From Paracoccus chinensis (GTDB lineage Bacteria > Pseudomonadota > Alphaproteobacteria > Rhodobacterales > Rhodobacteraceae), in contig NZ_FNGE01000005.1 in NCBI RefSeq assembly GCF_900102885.1, positions 151,392 through 215,391 of the forward strand: a DNA stretch of 64,000 nt, in the 5' to 3' direction. Below are positions 1 to 7,293 of the stretch, piece after piece. Position 1 is the stretch's first letter. Each line of letters begins with the position of its first letter. A program made the translations under genes and the position numbers. The notes beneath the pieces are model-generated. The model searched no databases. It had not been told where the DNA came from and saw only the letters and a program-made list of their open reading frames with translations.

Positions 1-83
1 ATGTCGTCCAGCTTGTCGGCCTGGGCCGCGCCGGCGATGGCGGTGGCGGCGACCAGCGCCGCACCGAAGATCGAGGTCTTCAT
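1..83 (-). CDS. N-terminus of a periplasmic solute-binding protein (partial)
   Basis: Only the first 27 codons are inside the window; the gene runs off the left edge. They encode a clear Sec signal peptide: a start with Lys-2, a hydrophobic Ala/Ile-rich core, and an AQA-type cleavage site near residue 22, followed by DKLDD. That mature start is common in family 3 (amino-acid type) ABC solute-binding proteins, so this is probably the binding protein of an uptake system. It lies on the same strand as the aldolase and GntR genes and may take up the substrate they handle. The ligand cannot be told from this fragment. Confidence 0.6.
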   Translation of the reverse strand, partial: MKTSIFGAALVAATAIAGAAQADKLDD

Positions 84-211
84 TGTCACACTCCCTGTCT
101 GGCTCTCTGGCCGTTCGTCCTGACGTCGTCAGCTACCCGCGCGACTTGCAGCGGATCAACCTGATAATTCCGACAGTATTCCACATCGGCCCGGCAAATC
201 GACGGCGCTGA

Positions 212-1174
212 TCAGGCCCGCTGATCGGGCGCGGCCCCGGGCAGCTTGCACCATTCGGCGTACCAGGCGCGGAACTGGTTGAACTGCGCCTCGGCCCAGG
301 CGCGCTGGCTGGGGCTGAGCTCGTCCGTTTCGTTGAAATGCAGCGCATATTCCGCGTCGCCCTGCATGACCATCATGTGCTTGTAATAGAGCACGAGGTC
401 CGTGCCCTCGTCCCAGGACGACAGCACCTCAAGCGCCTCGCCCAGCTCGCGCGCGCGCAGGCGGGCACTCACGTCGCCCGCAGCGGCTGCCTTGGCCAGC
501 GCCACGAAATGCAGGATCTCCTTCGGGATCACGTTGCCGATGCCGGTGATGGTGCCGGTCGCGCCCGCCTTGACATAGCCATGGAAGACGCCGGTATCGA
601 CGCCCGCCATCAGGATCACGTCCGGGTCGGCGCTGGTGATGTGCTCGGCCGCGTAGGTCATGGCCCTGGTGCCGCCGAATTCCTTGAAGCCGACGAGGTT
701 CGGATGCTCGGCGCGCAGGGCGAAGAACAGGTCGGCCTTGGTTTCGAAGCCGTAATGCGGGCTGTTGTAGATCACCGCCGGCAGGTCGGGCGCGGCCGCC
801 AGGATGGCCTTGAAATGGTTCTTCTGCGCGATGGGCGAGCTGCCGCGCGACAGCACGCGCGGGATCACCATCAGCCCCGCCGCGCCGACCTTCTGGGCAT
901 GGGCCGCATGGGCCACGGCGGAAGCCGAGTTCACCGCGCCCGTTCCGACGATCACCGGCACCCCGGCCTTCACCAGCCGTTCCACGCCTTCCATGCGCTG
1001 CGCATCCGTCAGCAGCGGCCAGTCACCCATCGAGCCGCAATAGACGACCGCCGACATGCCGGCCGCGATCAGCTCCTGCGCCTTGCGGACCAGCGCGTCG
1101 AAGTCGGGCTGACGGTCGGCGGTGCAGGGCGTCATCAGCGCGGGGATCACGCCGGTGAAAATGTCGGTCTTCAT
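212..1174 (-). CDS. DapA/N-acetylneuraminate lyase superfamily aldolase or deaminase
   Basis: This 320-residue protein is a class I (Schiff-base) TIM-barrel enzyme of the dihydrodipicolinate synthase superfamily. The Schiff-base lysine is visible as K164 in GFKEF and the catalytic tyrosine as Y136 in VIYNSP; the substrate-carboxylate loop near residues 47-52 reads GSMGDW in place of the usual GTTGE. True DapA is unlikely given that loop and the setting beside a solute-binding protein and a GntR regulator, which suggests catabolism. By resemblance it may be a 1-pyrroline-4-hydroxy-2-carboxylate deaminase of hydroxyproline breakdown, but no other hydroxyproline gene is in view, so that is an inference. 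Confidence 0.85.
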   Translation of the reverse strand: MKTDIFTGVIPALMTPCTADRQPDFDALVRKAQELIAAGMSAVVYCGSMGDWPLLTDAQRMEGVERLVKAGVPVIVGTGAVNSASAVAHAAHAQKVGAAGLMVIPRVLSRGSSPIAQKNHFKAILAAAPDLPAVIYNSPHYGFETKADLFFALRAEHPNLVGFKEFGGTRAMTYAAEHITSADPDVILMAGVDTGVFHGYVKAGATGTITGIGNVIPKEILHFVALAKAAAAGDVSARLRARELGEALEVLSSWDEGTDLVLYYKHMMVMQGDAEYALHFNETDELSPSQRAWAEAQFNQFRAWYAEWCKLPGAAPDQRA

Positions 1175-1219
1175 GCTGGCTCCTTCGGCGCAGGGAAAGT
1201 GCGCGCCCCGAATCTGTGG

Positions 1220-1269
1220 TCAGGAGCATTCTTGCCGGATTGTATTTTCCCTGTCGACAAAAATTTTGA
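1220..1269. promoter_or_regulatory. AT-rich promoter/operator region with TGTCGACA palindrome
   Basis: The gap between the GntR gene and the aldolase gene is AT-rich for this genome and holds a perfect 8-bp palindrome, TGTCGACA (1252-1259), with an AT-rich run on one side. FadR-subfamily GntR proteins bind short palindromes of this kind. It is a plausible operator for control of the aldolase gene by the adjacent regulator, but the match is short. Confidence 0.35.
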
Positions 1270-1971
1270 TCAGAGCGGCACGTCCTCGCGGCGGTCGCGG
1301 GCGAAGAAGGACTGGATCTGGCGGATGATCTGGTCGGCATGGGCCCGGCCCAGCCGGTCGCACAACTCGACATCGCCCGCCTCGATCGCGGCGATGATGT
1401 CCTCGTGCTCGCCCACGATGCTTTGCGGCAGGCGGTCGTTGTAGGACTGGTAATACAGCCGCAGAAGCCGCCTCCCCTCGTCCAGCACGCGCAGGAAGAA
1501 GGCGATGTAGTAAGGGTTGCCGCCCGCATCCGCGATGGCGGCATGGAAGGCGCGGTTGGTGGCGATCATCGCCAGCGCATCCTGTGCCTCGACCGCGGCG
1601 GCGAACTGCGCCTGGCAGGCCCGGATCGTCGCCAGATCGGCATCGCTGCGGTTCAGCGCGGCCAGCCGCGTCGTCACGCGATACATCAGCGTCATCGCGT
1701 CGAAGAAGTGATGCAGGTTCAGGAAGTCGATGTTGGCGACGATGGCCGAGCGGTTGGGCAGCGTCTCGACCAGCCCCTCGCCCGCCAGCCGCAGCAGGGC
1801 CTCGCGGACGGGCGTGCGCGACATGCCGAAGCGTTCCGCCAGCGCGACCTCGTCGATGGGGGTGCCGGGGGGCAGGACCAGTTCCAGGATCTCGTCGCGC
1901 AGCGCGTCATAAACCAGACGCACGCCCGAGCCGCGCTTGCGTTCGGATGGCGAATCAGGGGTGTCGGGCAT
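1270..1971 (-). CDS. GntR family (FadR-type) transcriptional regulator
   Basis: This 233-residue protein has an N-terminal winged helix-turn-helix (about residues 17-80, with the GntR signature around FGMSRTPVREALLRL) and a C-terminal all-helical FCD ligand-binding domain with histidines that could bind a metal (HAAIADAGGN, GEHEDIIAAI). The frame is open to 2085, but that longer start would run through the tRNA-His gene, so the ATG at 1971 (MPDTPD) is chosen. It probably represses the adjacent aldolase and transporter genes and responds to their substrate or an intermediate. Confidence 0.88.
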   Translation of the reverse strand: MPDTPDSPSERKRGSGVRLVYDALRDEILELVLPPGTPIDEVALAERFGMSRTPVREALLRLAGEGLVETLPNRSAIVANIDFLNLHHFFDAMTLMYRVTTRLAALNRSDADLATIRACQAQFAAAVEAQDALAMIATNRAFHAAIADAGGNPYYIAFFLRVLDEGRRLLRLYYQSYNDRLPQSIVGEHEDIIAAIEAGDVELCDRLGRAHADQIIRQIQSFFARDRREDVPL

Positions 1972-2042
1972 CCGGCAGGCTCCAGCGCTGGGGGGATCGC
2001 CGCCTGCTAGCGTTCCCGGGCAAAAGCGTAAAGGCTGGAAGA

Positions 2043-2119
2043 TGGTACCGCCTCCCCGGCTTGAACGGGGGACCTCTGGATCCACAATCCAGCGCTCTAA
2101 CCAACTGAGCTAAGGCGGC
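2043..2119 (-). tRNA. tRNA-His (GTG)
   Basis: The minus strand folds into a full cloverleaf with the anticodon loop TTGTGGA (anticodon GTG), a T-arm GTTCAAGCC, and an encoded 3' CCA (plus-strand 2043-2045). The acceptor starts at G1 opposite a U72, the discriminator base is A73, and the base before G1 is T. There is therefore no encoded G-1, unlike most bacterial tRNA-His, which fits the known alphaproteobacterial exception. Confidence 0.96.
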
Positions 2120-2229
2120 ACAGGCGCAGCAGATAAATCGTCGCGGCGCCCGATGCAAGCGCATCTTGCCGTCTGCGGGCGCACTCGGCTAGACCGATCC
2201 GCGTCACAGCCATGCAAGGGGATCGCGCG

Positions 2230-2469
2230 ATGGGCATCAACAAGGAAAGCGACGTCGCCGCCAACCTGCAGATCGGGCCGACCGACCTCGGGATGGTCCG
2301 CATCTATGTCGAGGGCGAGGGGATCGACCTGCCGCTGGACTTCGACCCCGAAGAGGCCACCGAGATCGCCGAGGAACTTCTGGCCGCCGCCGAGGCCGCG
2401 CGCGAGATCGGCCAGGGCGGCGCCAAGCCCAAGGGCAAGCCCCGCCCCAAGGGTCCCGCGCGGCGCTGA
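2230..2469 (+). CDS. Small conserved protein with lysine/proline-rich tail (DUF6324-like)
   Basis: This 79-residue protein has an acidic N-terminal two thirds (VRIYVEGEGIDLPLDFDP followed by an EEATEIAEEL helix) and a basic tail rich in Lys, Pro and Arg. The ATG at 2230 is preferred to 2212 because an AGGGGA ribosome binding site lies just upstream of it. It resembles a small Rhodobacterales family that I recall as DUF6324; that name is from memory. The function is unknown. There is no signal peptide or membrane segment, so it is probably cytosolic. Confidence 0.75.
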   Translation: MGINKESDVAANLQIGPTDLGMVRIYVEGEGIDLPLDFDPEEATEIAEELLAAAEAAREIGQGGAKPKGKPRPKGPARR

Positions 2470-2526
2470 GCCTGCCCGCTTGGTGGAACAGCTTGAGGGA
2501 GCCGTCGAAGAGAGCGGCCCCCTGCC

Positions 2527-2997
2527 CTATCCCTGCGTGAAGGCCCCCGGGTCATTCACGCGCACAAGCCGGCAGGCCGCGACCCGCGCGATGTCGCGCA
2601 GCACCCGCGCCCGCCGCGCGGCGGCCAGCTTTGCCACCGGCGCCATCTGCGCGAGTTCCGCGCCATAGGGATCGGCGACCAGCAGGCCGTTGTCTTCGGG
2701 CAGAAGCTCCACCGGGAAATCGCAGTCGGTTGCCCAGAAGAAGCGGTCGCACCATTCGAGGTAGCCCTGCCACTTGCGGTCGCCCGTGAAATCCGCGCGG
2801 CAGCTCTTGCATTCGACGATCCAGATCTCGCCCGAGGGCGTGACCGAGATCACGTCCACCCGCAGCCCCGGCGCGGGCACGAATTCAAGCAGCGGCGCAT
2901 GGCCCATGCCCAGCAGCATCCGCGCGACGCCCCGGGCCAGCCTGTGGCCAGGCTGCGCGGGCAGCAGGTCGGCGGGGGAAGAAACCTCGTCATTCAT
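2527..2997 (-). CDS. mmcB: MmcB family DNA repair-associated protein
   Basis: The 156-residue protein carries a PD-(D/E)xK nuclease-like core: RVDVISV, then IWIVECKS with the E-x-K pair, then D and KWQGYLEWCDRFFWA. This is the signature of MmcB, a family known in Caulobacter as part of the SOS/mitomycin C response. The start at 2997 (MNDEVS) is chosen; an upstream start at 3033 would add 12 residues and cannot be excluded. No SOS box was recognised upstream. Confidence 0.82.
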   Translation of the reverse strand: MNDEVSSPADLLPAQPGHRLARGVARMLLGMGHAPLLEFVPAPGLRVDVISVTPSGEIWIVECKSCRADFTGDRKWQGYLEWCDRFFWATDCDFPVELLPEDNGLLVADPYGAELAQMAPVAKLAAARRARVLRDIARVAACRLVRVNDPGAFTQG

Positions 2998-3058
2998 GCG
3001 CGCCACCATGAACGAAGCGGAAACATCCCGCAAGCGCGCGTGCCCGTGCGGGACACTC

Positions 3059-3087
3059 TTGCGCAGCCCGCGCGTCCTTCCTACCTA
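3059..3087 (+). promoter_or_regulatory. Sigma-70-type promoter of the candidate 6S RNA
   Basis: A -35 TTGCGC (3059-3064) and a -10 TACCTA (3082-3087) are separated by exactly 17 bp. They predict a transcription start near 3095, where the closing stem of the putative RNA begins. There is no start codon with a ribosome binding site downstream, which fits a non-coding transcript. Confidence 0.5.
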
Positions 3088-3094
3088 GAAGGAA

Positions 3095-3257
3095 GGCGGG
3101 TTTCTGCTCTTCTCGTGATCGGCCATTTTTCCCACTGGCCTATAACTTCTCCGAGGGGGCTGGCTCTGTCAGGGCCCTGGTCCTGTTAACCGGCACCCAC
3201 CTGGATATCCAGGCTTTCGGGGGAACCTGCGCCGCCACGGTCGCTGCGGTTCCCGCC
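3095..3257 (+). ncRNA. ssrS: Candidate 6S RNA
   Basis: The stretch is about 163 nt long and lacks an ORF. The ends pair as a closing stem (GGCGGG at 3095-3100 with CCCGCC at 3252-3257). The 5' side of the middle has a small hairpin (GGCCA/TGGCC around 3121-3140). The 3' side carries CACCCACCTGG followed by a CCTGG/CCAGG hairpin and ACCTGCGCCGCC, which is reminiscent of the 3' half of E. coli 6S RNA. Length, overall rod-like fold, a dedicated promoter and an immediate terminator all fit 6S RNA, which binds sigma-70 RNA polymerase in stationary phase. SRP RNA was considered and rejected because the GGAAG loop motif is missing. Confidence 0.55.
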
Positions 3258-3263
3258 ACATCC

Positions 3264-3295
3264 AAAAGGCCGCCCCTTCGCGGGGGCGGCCTTTT
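3264..3295 (+). terminator. Rho-independent terminator after the candidate 6S RNA
   Basis: A perfect 13-bp stem (AAAAGGCCGCCCC pairing with GGGGCGGCCTTTT) surrounds a small loop, with T-tracts on both strands. It lies 7 nt beyond the candidate 6S RNA and could act in both directions. Confidence 0.8.
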
Positions 3296-3330
3296 CCATT
3301 GGCGCAAGGGTCATGACAGGTGCGGCCAAG

Positions 3331-3359
3331 AAGAAAGGGCGGCCTTGCGACCGCCCCTT
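3331..3359 (-). terminator. Terminator of the DUF481-like outer-membrane gene
   Basis: Read on the minus strand, GGGCGG and CCGCCC (plus-strand arms 3337-3342 and 3351-3356) form a stem followed by TTTCTT, 28 bp past the stop codon of the outer-membrane protein gene. Confidence 0.65.
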
Positions 3360-3387
3360 CCCGAGAGAGATTCCGATCGAGGGAAGA

Positions 3388-4308
3388 TCAGAACCCGACG
3401 ACCAGCGAGACGCCGACCGTGTTGTCGGTGCGGATCTCCCGCTCCGAGTTGTATTCCGACTTGTAGGACACGCGGGTCGCGAGGTTGTCCGACATGCGGA
3501 AGTTCAGGCCCAGTTCGTTGGTCGCCAGGTCGTTGGCGTCCGACGTCAGGTAGTCGGTGTCGTTGGTCAGGAAGAAGTTGTCGTTGAACGCGTGGTAGAA
3601 GCGCGACGACACGATGTAGCCGGTGTCGGTGTTCGACGCGAGGCCGTCATCTTCCGTGAAGTCCACCAGCTGGGTGTAGCGGATACCGACACCAGCCTGC
3701 ACGCGCCATGCGGTCTGCTGGTTGTTGATGATCCGGTAGCCCGGGCCGATGCCGATGAACGCGTCGCGCTTGGCGCGGCCTTCGTATTCGGCGATCTCGT
3801 CCGCGTCGAGGACGGGGTCGAGGTCTTCCCACTCTTCGGCCAGACCGTCGGTGCTCACGCGGCCCAGGATGAACGCGTAGAGCTGGTCGTTGAAGTAGTA
3901 GTTGCCGTCATAGATGACCGAGGTGTCCTCGGTTTCCTTGTCGCCGTCGTCATCCTCGCTAAATTCCAGGAAGATGCCGACCGACTGCTGGAACGGGCCG
4001 GCGTTGTGCGACAGGCGGCCACCAAGAGTGAAGTCCTGGTTCTCGTCGTTGCCGTCGCGGCCGGTGTAGGACAGCGCGATCGAGCCGAACAGACCTTCGC
4101 GGGCGCTGTCGGGGCGACCGAAGCGGCGCGGGTCGCTGGAGCGGGCGAAATCGTCCTCGACCGCATCCTCGACGTCGGTGATCTGCTCGTTGATGTTGCC
4201 CGCGCCGATGATGCTGGCGCCGGGGGCGAATTCAGTCTGTGCGAACGCCGGGGCGCCAAGCAGAATGGCCAGGGCGGACGCGCTAGCGAACAGGGAAATC
4301 TTTTGCAT
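3388..4308 (-). CDS. DUF481-like outer-membrane beta-barrel protein
   Basis: This 306-residue protein starts with a signal peptide (MQKISLFASASALAILLG, cleaved after AFA near residue 23). The mature part is acidic, with alternating aromatic/hydrophobic strands and a terminal phenylalanine (VVGF), typical of an outer-membrane barrel. Strand patterns such as GVGIRYTQLVDF and DYLTSDANDLATNELGLNFRM resemble the DUF481/YdiY group of putative salt-induced outer-membrane proteins. The ATG at 4308 is chosen because the signal peptide begins there and GAGAGG precedes it. It stands alone between two terminators, so it is probably a single-gene transcript. Confidence 0.75.
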   Translation of the reverse strand: MQKISLFASASALAILLGAPAFAQTEFAPGASIIGAGNINEQITDVEDAVEDDFARSSDPRRFGRPDSAREGLFGSIALSYTGRDGNDENQDFTLGGRLSHNAGPFQQSVGIFLEFSEDDDGDKETEDTSVIYDGNYYFNDQLYAFILGRVSTDGLAEEWEDLDPVLDADEIAEYEGRAKRDAFIGIGPGYRIINNQQTAWRVQAGVGIRYTQLVDFTEDDGLASNTDTGYIVSSRFYHAFNDNFFLTNDTDYLTSDANDLATNELGLNFRMSDNLATRVSYKSEYNSEREIRTDNTVGVSLVVGF

Positions 4309-4664
4309 TCTGAGCCTCTCGATCCTTCTGCGACCACTCAGATGGGTCGCTCGATGATACAACGCGGATCTATGGATCAGGTGCCCAAGCGTTAAGACCC
4401 GAGGACAAGACCCGAAGCTCACGGGAACGTGATGGAACCGCTTGACAGCCCATCAAGAAAGCCTTCGGCCTACCCAAGAAAGGTGGCCCCAAGCAAAAGA
4501 ACAATGCTGGCACAAGGGTTTGCGCAACCAAGGCGCGACGGATTGCAGCCCGGCTGCGCTGCGCGTTGAAAGAAGCCCGGCCCTGCAGTGCAGAGCCGGG
4601 CCGGTTCGGACTGTTGCAAAACTCGCACAATTCCCGTGGCAAACTGACCCGGAAACCCTCCCGC
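4309..4664. other. Intergenic stretch with no supported gene
   Basis: About 356 bp between the outer-membrane gene and the small membrane protein gene. ORFs here are short and have neither a ribosome binding site nor recognisable products. It should contain the promoter of the outer-membrane gene (on the minus strand; a TATCAT element lies near 4355) and the terminator described separately. I see no tRNA or known riboswitch. Confidence 0.6.
4575..4601 (-). terminator. Terminator downstream of the ribE-nusB gene run
   Basis: GCCCGGC (4575-4581) and GCCGGGC (4595-4601) form a stem, and the minus strand continues TTCTTTC. It lies about 65 bp beyond the stop of the small membrane protein gene and would end the minus-strand ribE to nusB transcript. 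Confidence 0.55.
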
Positions 4665-4976
4665 TCAGCGGCGGCGGGACGCGGCCGGGGCAGGCGCCAG
4701 CACCGGCTCGGGCGTCACAACGGGGGCGCGCGTGCCGCCCCGCGGGTCGTCCTCGGGCTCGGCCATGCGCATGATGGCGATGGCGAACTGCACGCCCGCA
4801 AAGACGATGGTGTTGAAGATCACCAGAAGCCCCAGCGCGAGCCAGCCGCCCGTGGTTTCCAGCGTCAGGTGGCGCAGGTTCGCCACGTCCAGCCCGACAA
4901 GCGCCGCGGTGAAGGCCAGCGCCAGCAGGAAGCCGAAGAAGATGTTGCGGATATAAAGGCGGATGAGTTCGGGCAT
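4665..4976 (-). CDS. Small two-helix membrane protein downstream of nusB
   Basis: The 103-residue protein has two hydrophobic segments (about residues 9-31 and 46-67, including IFFGFLLALAFTAALVGL and GWLALGLLVIFNTIVFAG), a short linker between them and a Pro/Ala/Arg-rich tail that would face the cytosol. The ATG at 4976 is chosen for its GGGAGG ribosome binding site. It lies 70 bp after nusB on the same strand. Relatives in Rhodobacterales keep this place, to my recollection, but I know of no function. Confidence 0.75.
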   Translation of the reverse strand: MPELIRLYIRNIFFGFLLALAFTAALVGLDVANLRHLTLETTGGWLALGLLVIFNTIVFAGVQFAIAIMRMAEPEDDPRGGTRAPVVTPEPVLAPAPAASRRR

Positions 4977-5046
4977 CGCGCGACCTCCCATGCGTGATCC
5001 CTGTTATGTAGGGATCCGCACTTCGCCTGTCACCGTCCGGAAGGGC

Positions 5047-5526
5047 TCAAAACGCGTCCGGGCGGGCGGCGCGGGCCATGTGGTCCAGCACGGCGTTGAC
5101 GAAGCGCGCTTCCTTTCCTTCGGGGAAGAAGGCGTCGGCGACGGCGACATATTCGGAAATCACCACGCGGGGCGGCGTGTCCGTTCCCACCAGTTCGGAC
5201 CCGGCGGCGCGGAAGACCGCGCGCAGGACCGGGTCGATGCGGTCGATCGGCCACTTGGCGACCAGCGCGCGGTCGGTCATCTGGTCGATGCGCGCCTGCC
5301 AGTTGACGGCGCCGTCCACGATCCGCTCGAACAGGTCCTCGTCGGCCTCGGGCGAGGTGCCCTCGTCATAATCGACACCGATGCGCCAGTTGGCGAATTC
5401 GCGCACCACGCGGTCGGCCGACTGGTCGGCGGCTTCCATCTGGAACAGGGCCTGCACGGCATAGACGCGGGCAGCGGCGCTGAGCGCGCGGCGGTTGGGG
5501 CGGGGGTTCTGGGACAGGTCGCTCAT
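5047..5526 (-). CDS. nusB: Transcription antitermination factor NusB
   Basis: This 159-residue all-helical RNA-binding protein acts with NusE (S10) on boxA RNA in rRNA antitermination. The family is clear from ARVYAVQALFQMEAA near residue 20, the central WPIDRIDPVLRAVFRAAGSEL and the C-terminal VVISEYVAVADAF...ARFVNAVLDHMAR. Its ATG overlaps the ribH stop codon by 4 bp, so the two are translationally coupled. The ribH-nusB pairing is common in many bacteria. Confidence 0.96.
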   Translation of the reverse strand: MSDLSQNPRPNRRALSAAARVYAVQALFQMEAADQSADRVVREFANWRIGVDYDEGTSPEADEDLFERIVDGAVNWQARIDQMTDRALVAKWPIDRIDPVLRAVFRAAGSELVGTDTPPRVVISEYVAVADAFFPEGKEARFVNAVLDHMARAARPDAF

Positions 5527-6083
5527 CCCTGGGCCGACCCGTCGAGTTCGCCCGCCAGGCGGATCACGTCGCGGGGGCCTTCGTCGCGGCCGAAACCCAC
5601 GGGGCGCTTCGCCCCGGCCCAGCGGCGCTGCAGCGCGATCAGGTGCAGGGTTGCGGCGGCGGCCCCGCCGCCCTTGTTCTGGCCCTGCGGATCGGCGCGC
5701 ACCACGGCCTGGTCCATGTTCTCGACCGTCAGGATGCCGTTGCCGATGCAGAGCCCCTGCAGCCCCAGCAGCGTCAGCCCGCGCGAGCTGTCGTTGCAGA
5801 CGGTGTCGTAATGCGTCGTCTCGCCCCGGATCACGCAGCCCAGCGCCACGTAACCGTCGTATTGCGCCAGCCGCCCGGCCATGGCGATGGCGGTCGGGAC
5901 TTCCAGCGCGCCCGGCACCTCGACCAGATCGACCGTGGCCCCTGCCTCCTCGGCCGTGGCCCTTGCGCCGGCGATCAGGTCGTCGGCGATGGCCCGGTAA
6001 TAGGGCGCGACCACGATCAGCAGCCGCACCGGCGCATCGAAGGCCGGAAGGGCCAGGGTGTAATGTTCGGTCAGCGCGGCCAT
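5523..6083 (-). CDS. ribH: 6,7-dimethyl-8-ribityllumazine synthase
   Basis: This 186-residue protein condenses 5-amino-6-ribitylaminouracil with 3,4-dihydroxy-2-butanone 4-phosphate, the penultimate step of riboflavin synthesis. Visible motifs are the GALEVPTAI loop, GCVIRGETTHYD with the catalytic histidine, and GNGILTVENMDQA. It lies 6 bp after ribBX and overlaps nusB, so it is part of one minus-strand unit with ribE and ribBX. The length is slightly above the usual 150-160 residues because of an N-terminal extension and a C-terminal tail. Confidence 0.97.
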   Translation of the reverse strand: MAALTEHYTLALPAFDAPVRLLIVVAPYYRAIADDLIAGARATAEEAGATVDLVEVPGALEVPTAIAMAGRLAQYDGYVALGCVIRGETTHYDTVCNDSSRGLTLLGLQGLCIGNGILTVENMDQAVVRADPQGQNKGGGAAAATLHLIALQRRWAGAKRPVGFGRDEGPRDVIRLAGELDGSAQG

Positions 6084-6089
6084 GGCGGG

Positions 6090-7202
6090 TCAGTCCTGCG
6101 GAATCGGGCGGGTGGAATGGATGGAAAGCCCGTAGGCGTCAAGCCCGACTATCTTCAGCGGCGCCGAGTTCGTCAGCAGCACCATCTCGTGGATGCCCAG
6201 CGTGGCGAGGATCTGCGCCCCCAGCCCATAGTTGCGCAGGGTGTGCGATCCGGTCTCGCCGGGCTTGGGCAGCGTGGGCGACAGGTCGCGCAGCAGGACG
6301 ACCACGCCCCGGCCCTCGGCGGCGATCATCCGCATCGCGGCGGGCAGGTCGCTGGCGCGGCCGATGCCGAGGACGTCGTGCAGCGGGTCCAGCGAATGCA
6401 TCCGCACCAGCACCGGCTCGGACGTGGTCAGGTCGCCCTTGCTCAGCACGATATGCTCGGCGCCCTGCGCCTCGTCGGCGAAGACGCGCATCATCCATTC
6501 GCCGCCATGGACCGAGGTCACGGCGCGGGCATCGCGTTCGGCGATCAGGTTGTCGTGGCGGCGGCGATAGGCGATCAGGTCGCTGATGGTGCCGATCTTC
6601 AGCCCGTGCTTCTGCGCAAAGGCCACGAGATCCGGCAGCCGCGCCATCGAGCCGTCGTCCTTCATGATCTCGCAGATCACGCCCGAGGGGTTCAGCCCCG
6701 CCAGCCGCGCGATGTCCACGGCGGCCTCGGTATGGCCCGCGCGGACAAGGACGCCCCCGGTGCGGGCGCGCAGCGGGAAGACGTGGCCCGGCGTGGCGAT
6801 GTCACCCGCGCCCTTGGTCGGGTCGATGGCGACCGACACGGTGCGTGCGCGGTCGTGGGCCGAGATGCCGGTCGTGACGCCCTCGCGCGCCTCGATGGAC
6901 AGGGTGAAGGCGGTCTCGTGCCGGCTCGAGTTCTTGGGGCTCATCAGCGGCAGGCCCAGCGCGTCGATCCGCTCGCCCGGCAGCGACAGGCAGATCAGGC
7001 CGCGGCCGTGGGTCGCCATGAAGTTGATCGCGTCGGGCGTCGCCATCTGCGCGGGGATGACCAGGTCGCCCTCGTTCTCGCGGTCCTCGTGGTCGACCAG
7101 GATGAACATGCGGCCGTTGCGGGCGTCCTCGATGATCTCCTCGATCGCGGAGACGGCATCCGACCAGTCGCGCTCGACCGGTCCGGGCTGTTCATATTCC
7201 AT
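6090..7202 (-). CDS. ribB: 3,4-dihydroxy-2-butanone 4-phosphate synthase with decayed GCHII domain (RibBX type)
   Basis: This 370-residue protein has an N-terminal RibB domain (about residues 15-215) with the metal/substrate motif VDHEDRENEGDL, GRGLICL and the late HTEAAVDIARLAG. The C-terminal half (about 220-365) is homologous to GTP cyclohydrolase II, but the zinc cysteines are gone: where RibA has SECLTGD and LRCDCG, this has SLDPLHD and GRASDL. It should therefore make only the butanone phosphate, and a separate RibA elsewhere must open GTP. Such hybrids have been called RibBX in proteobacteria; the role of the X domain is unclear. Confidence 0.93.
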   Translation of the reverse strand: MEYEQPGPVERDWSDAVSAIEEIIEDARNGRMFILVDHEDRENEGDLVIPAQMATPDAINFMATHGRGLICLSLPGERIDALGLPLMSPKNSSRHETAFTLSIEAREGVTTGISAHDRARTVSVAIDPTKGAGDIATPGHVFPLRARTGGVLVRAGHTEAAVDIARLAGLNPSGVICEIMKDDGSMARLPDLVAFAQKHGLKIGTISDLIAYRRRHDNLIAERDARAVTSVHGGEWMMRVFADEAQGAEHIVLSKGDLTTSEPVLVRMHSLDPLHDVLGIGRASDLPAAMRMIAAEGRGVVVLLRDLSPTLPKPGETGSHTLRNYGLGAQILATLGIHEMVLLTNSAPLKIVGLDAYGLSIHSTRPIPQD

Positions 7203-7293
7203 CGTGGCATCCTGCAGACATTTGGGGTTGCCTTAACCGAAGCGGCCCCCGGGCGGAAGATGTCACGGTCCGCGACGTCCCGGCGGCGCCGCC

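Noticed and set aside
1972..2085. Longer N-terminus for the GntR regulator
   Set aside because: It would be read through the tRNA-His gene.
3153..3257. SRP (4.5S) RNA starting at the TATAAC near 3141
   Set aside because: The conserved GGAAG-containing loop of SRP RNA is absent, and the better promoter and closing stem define a longer transcript.
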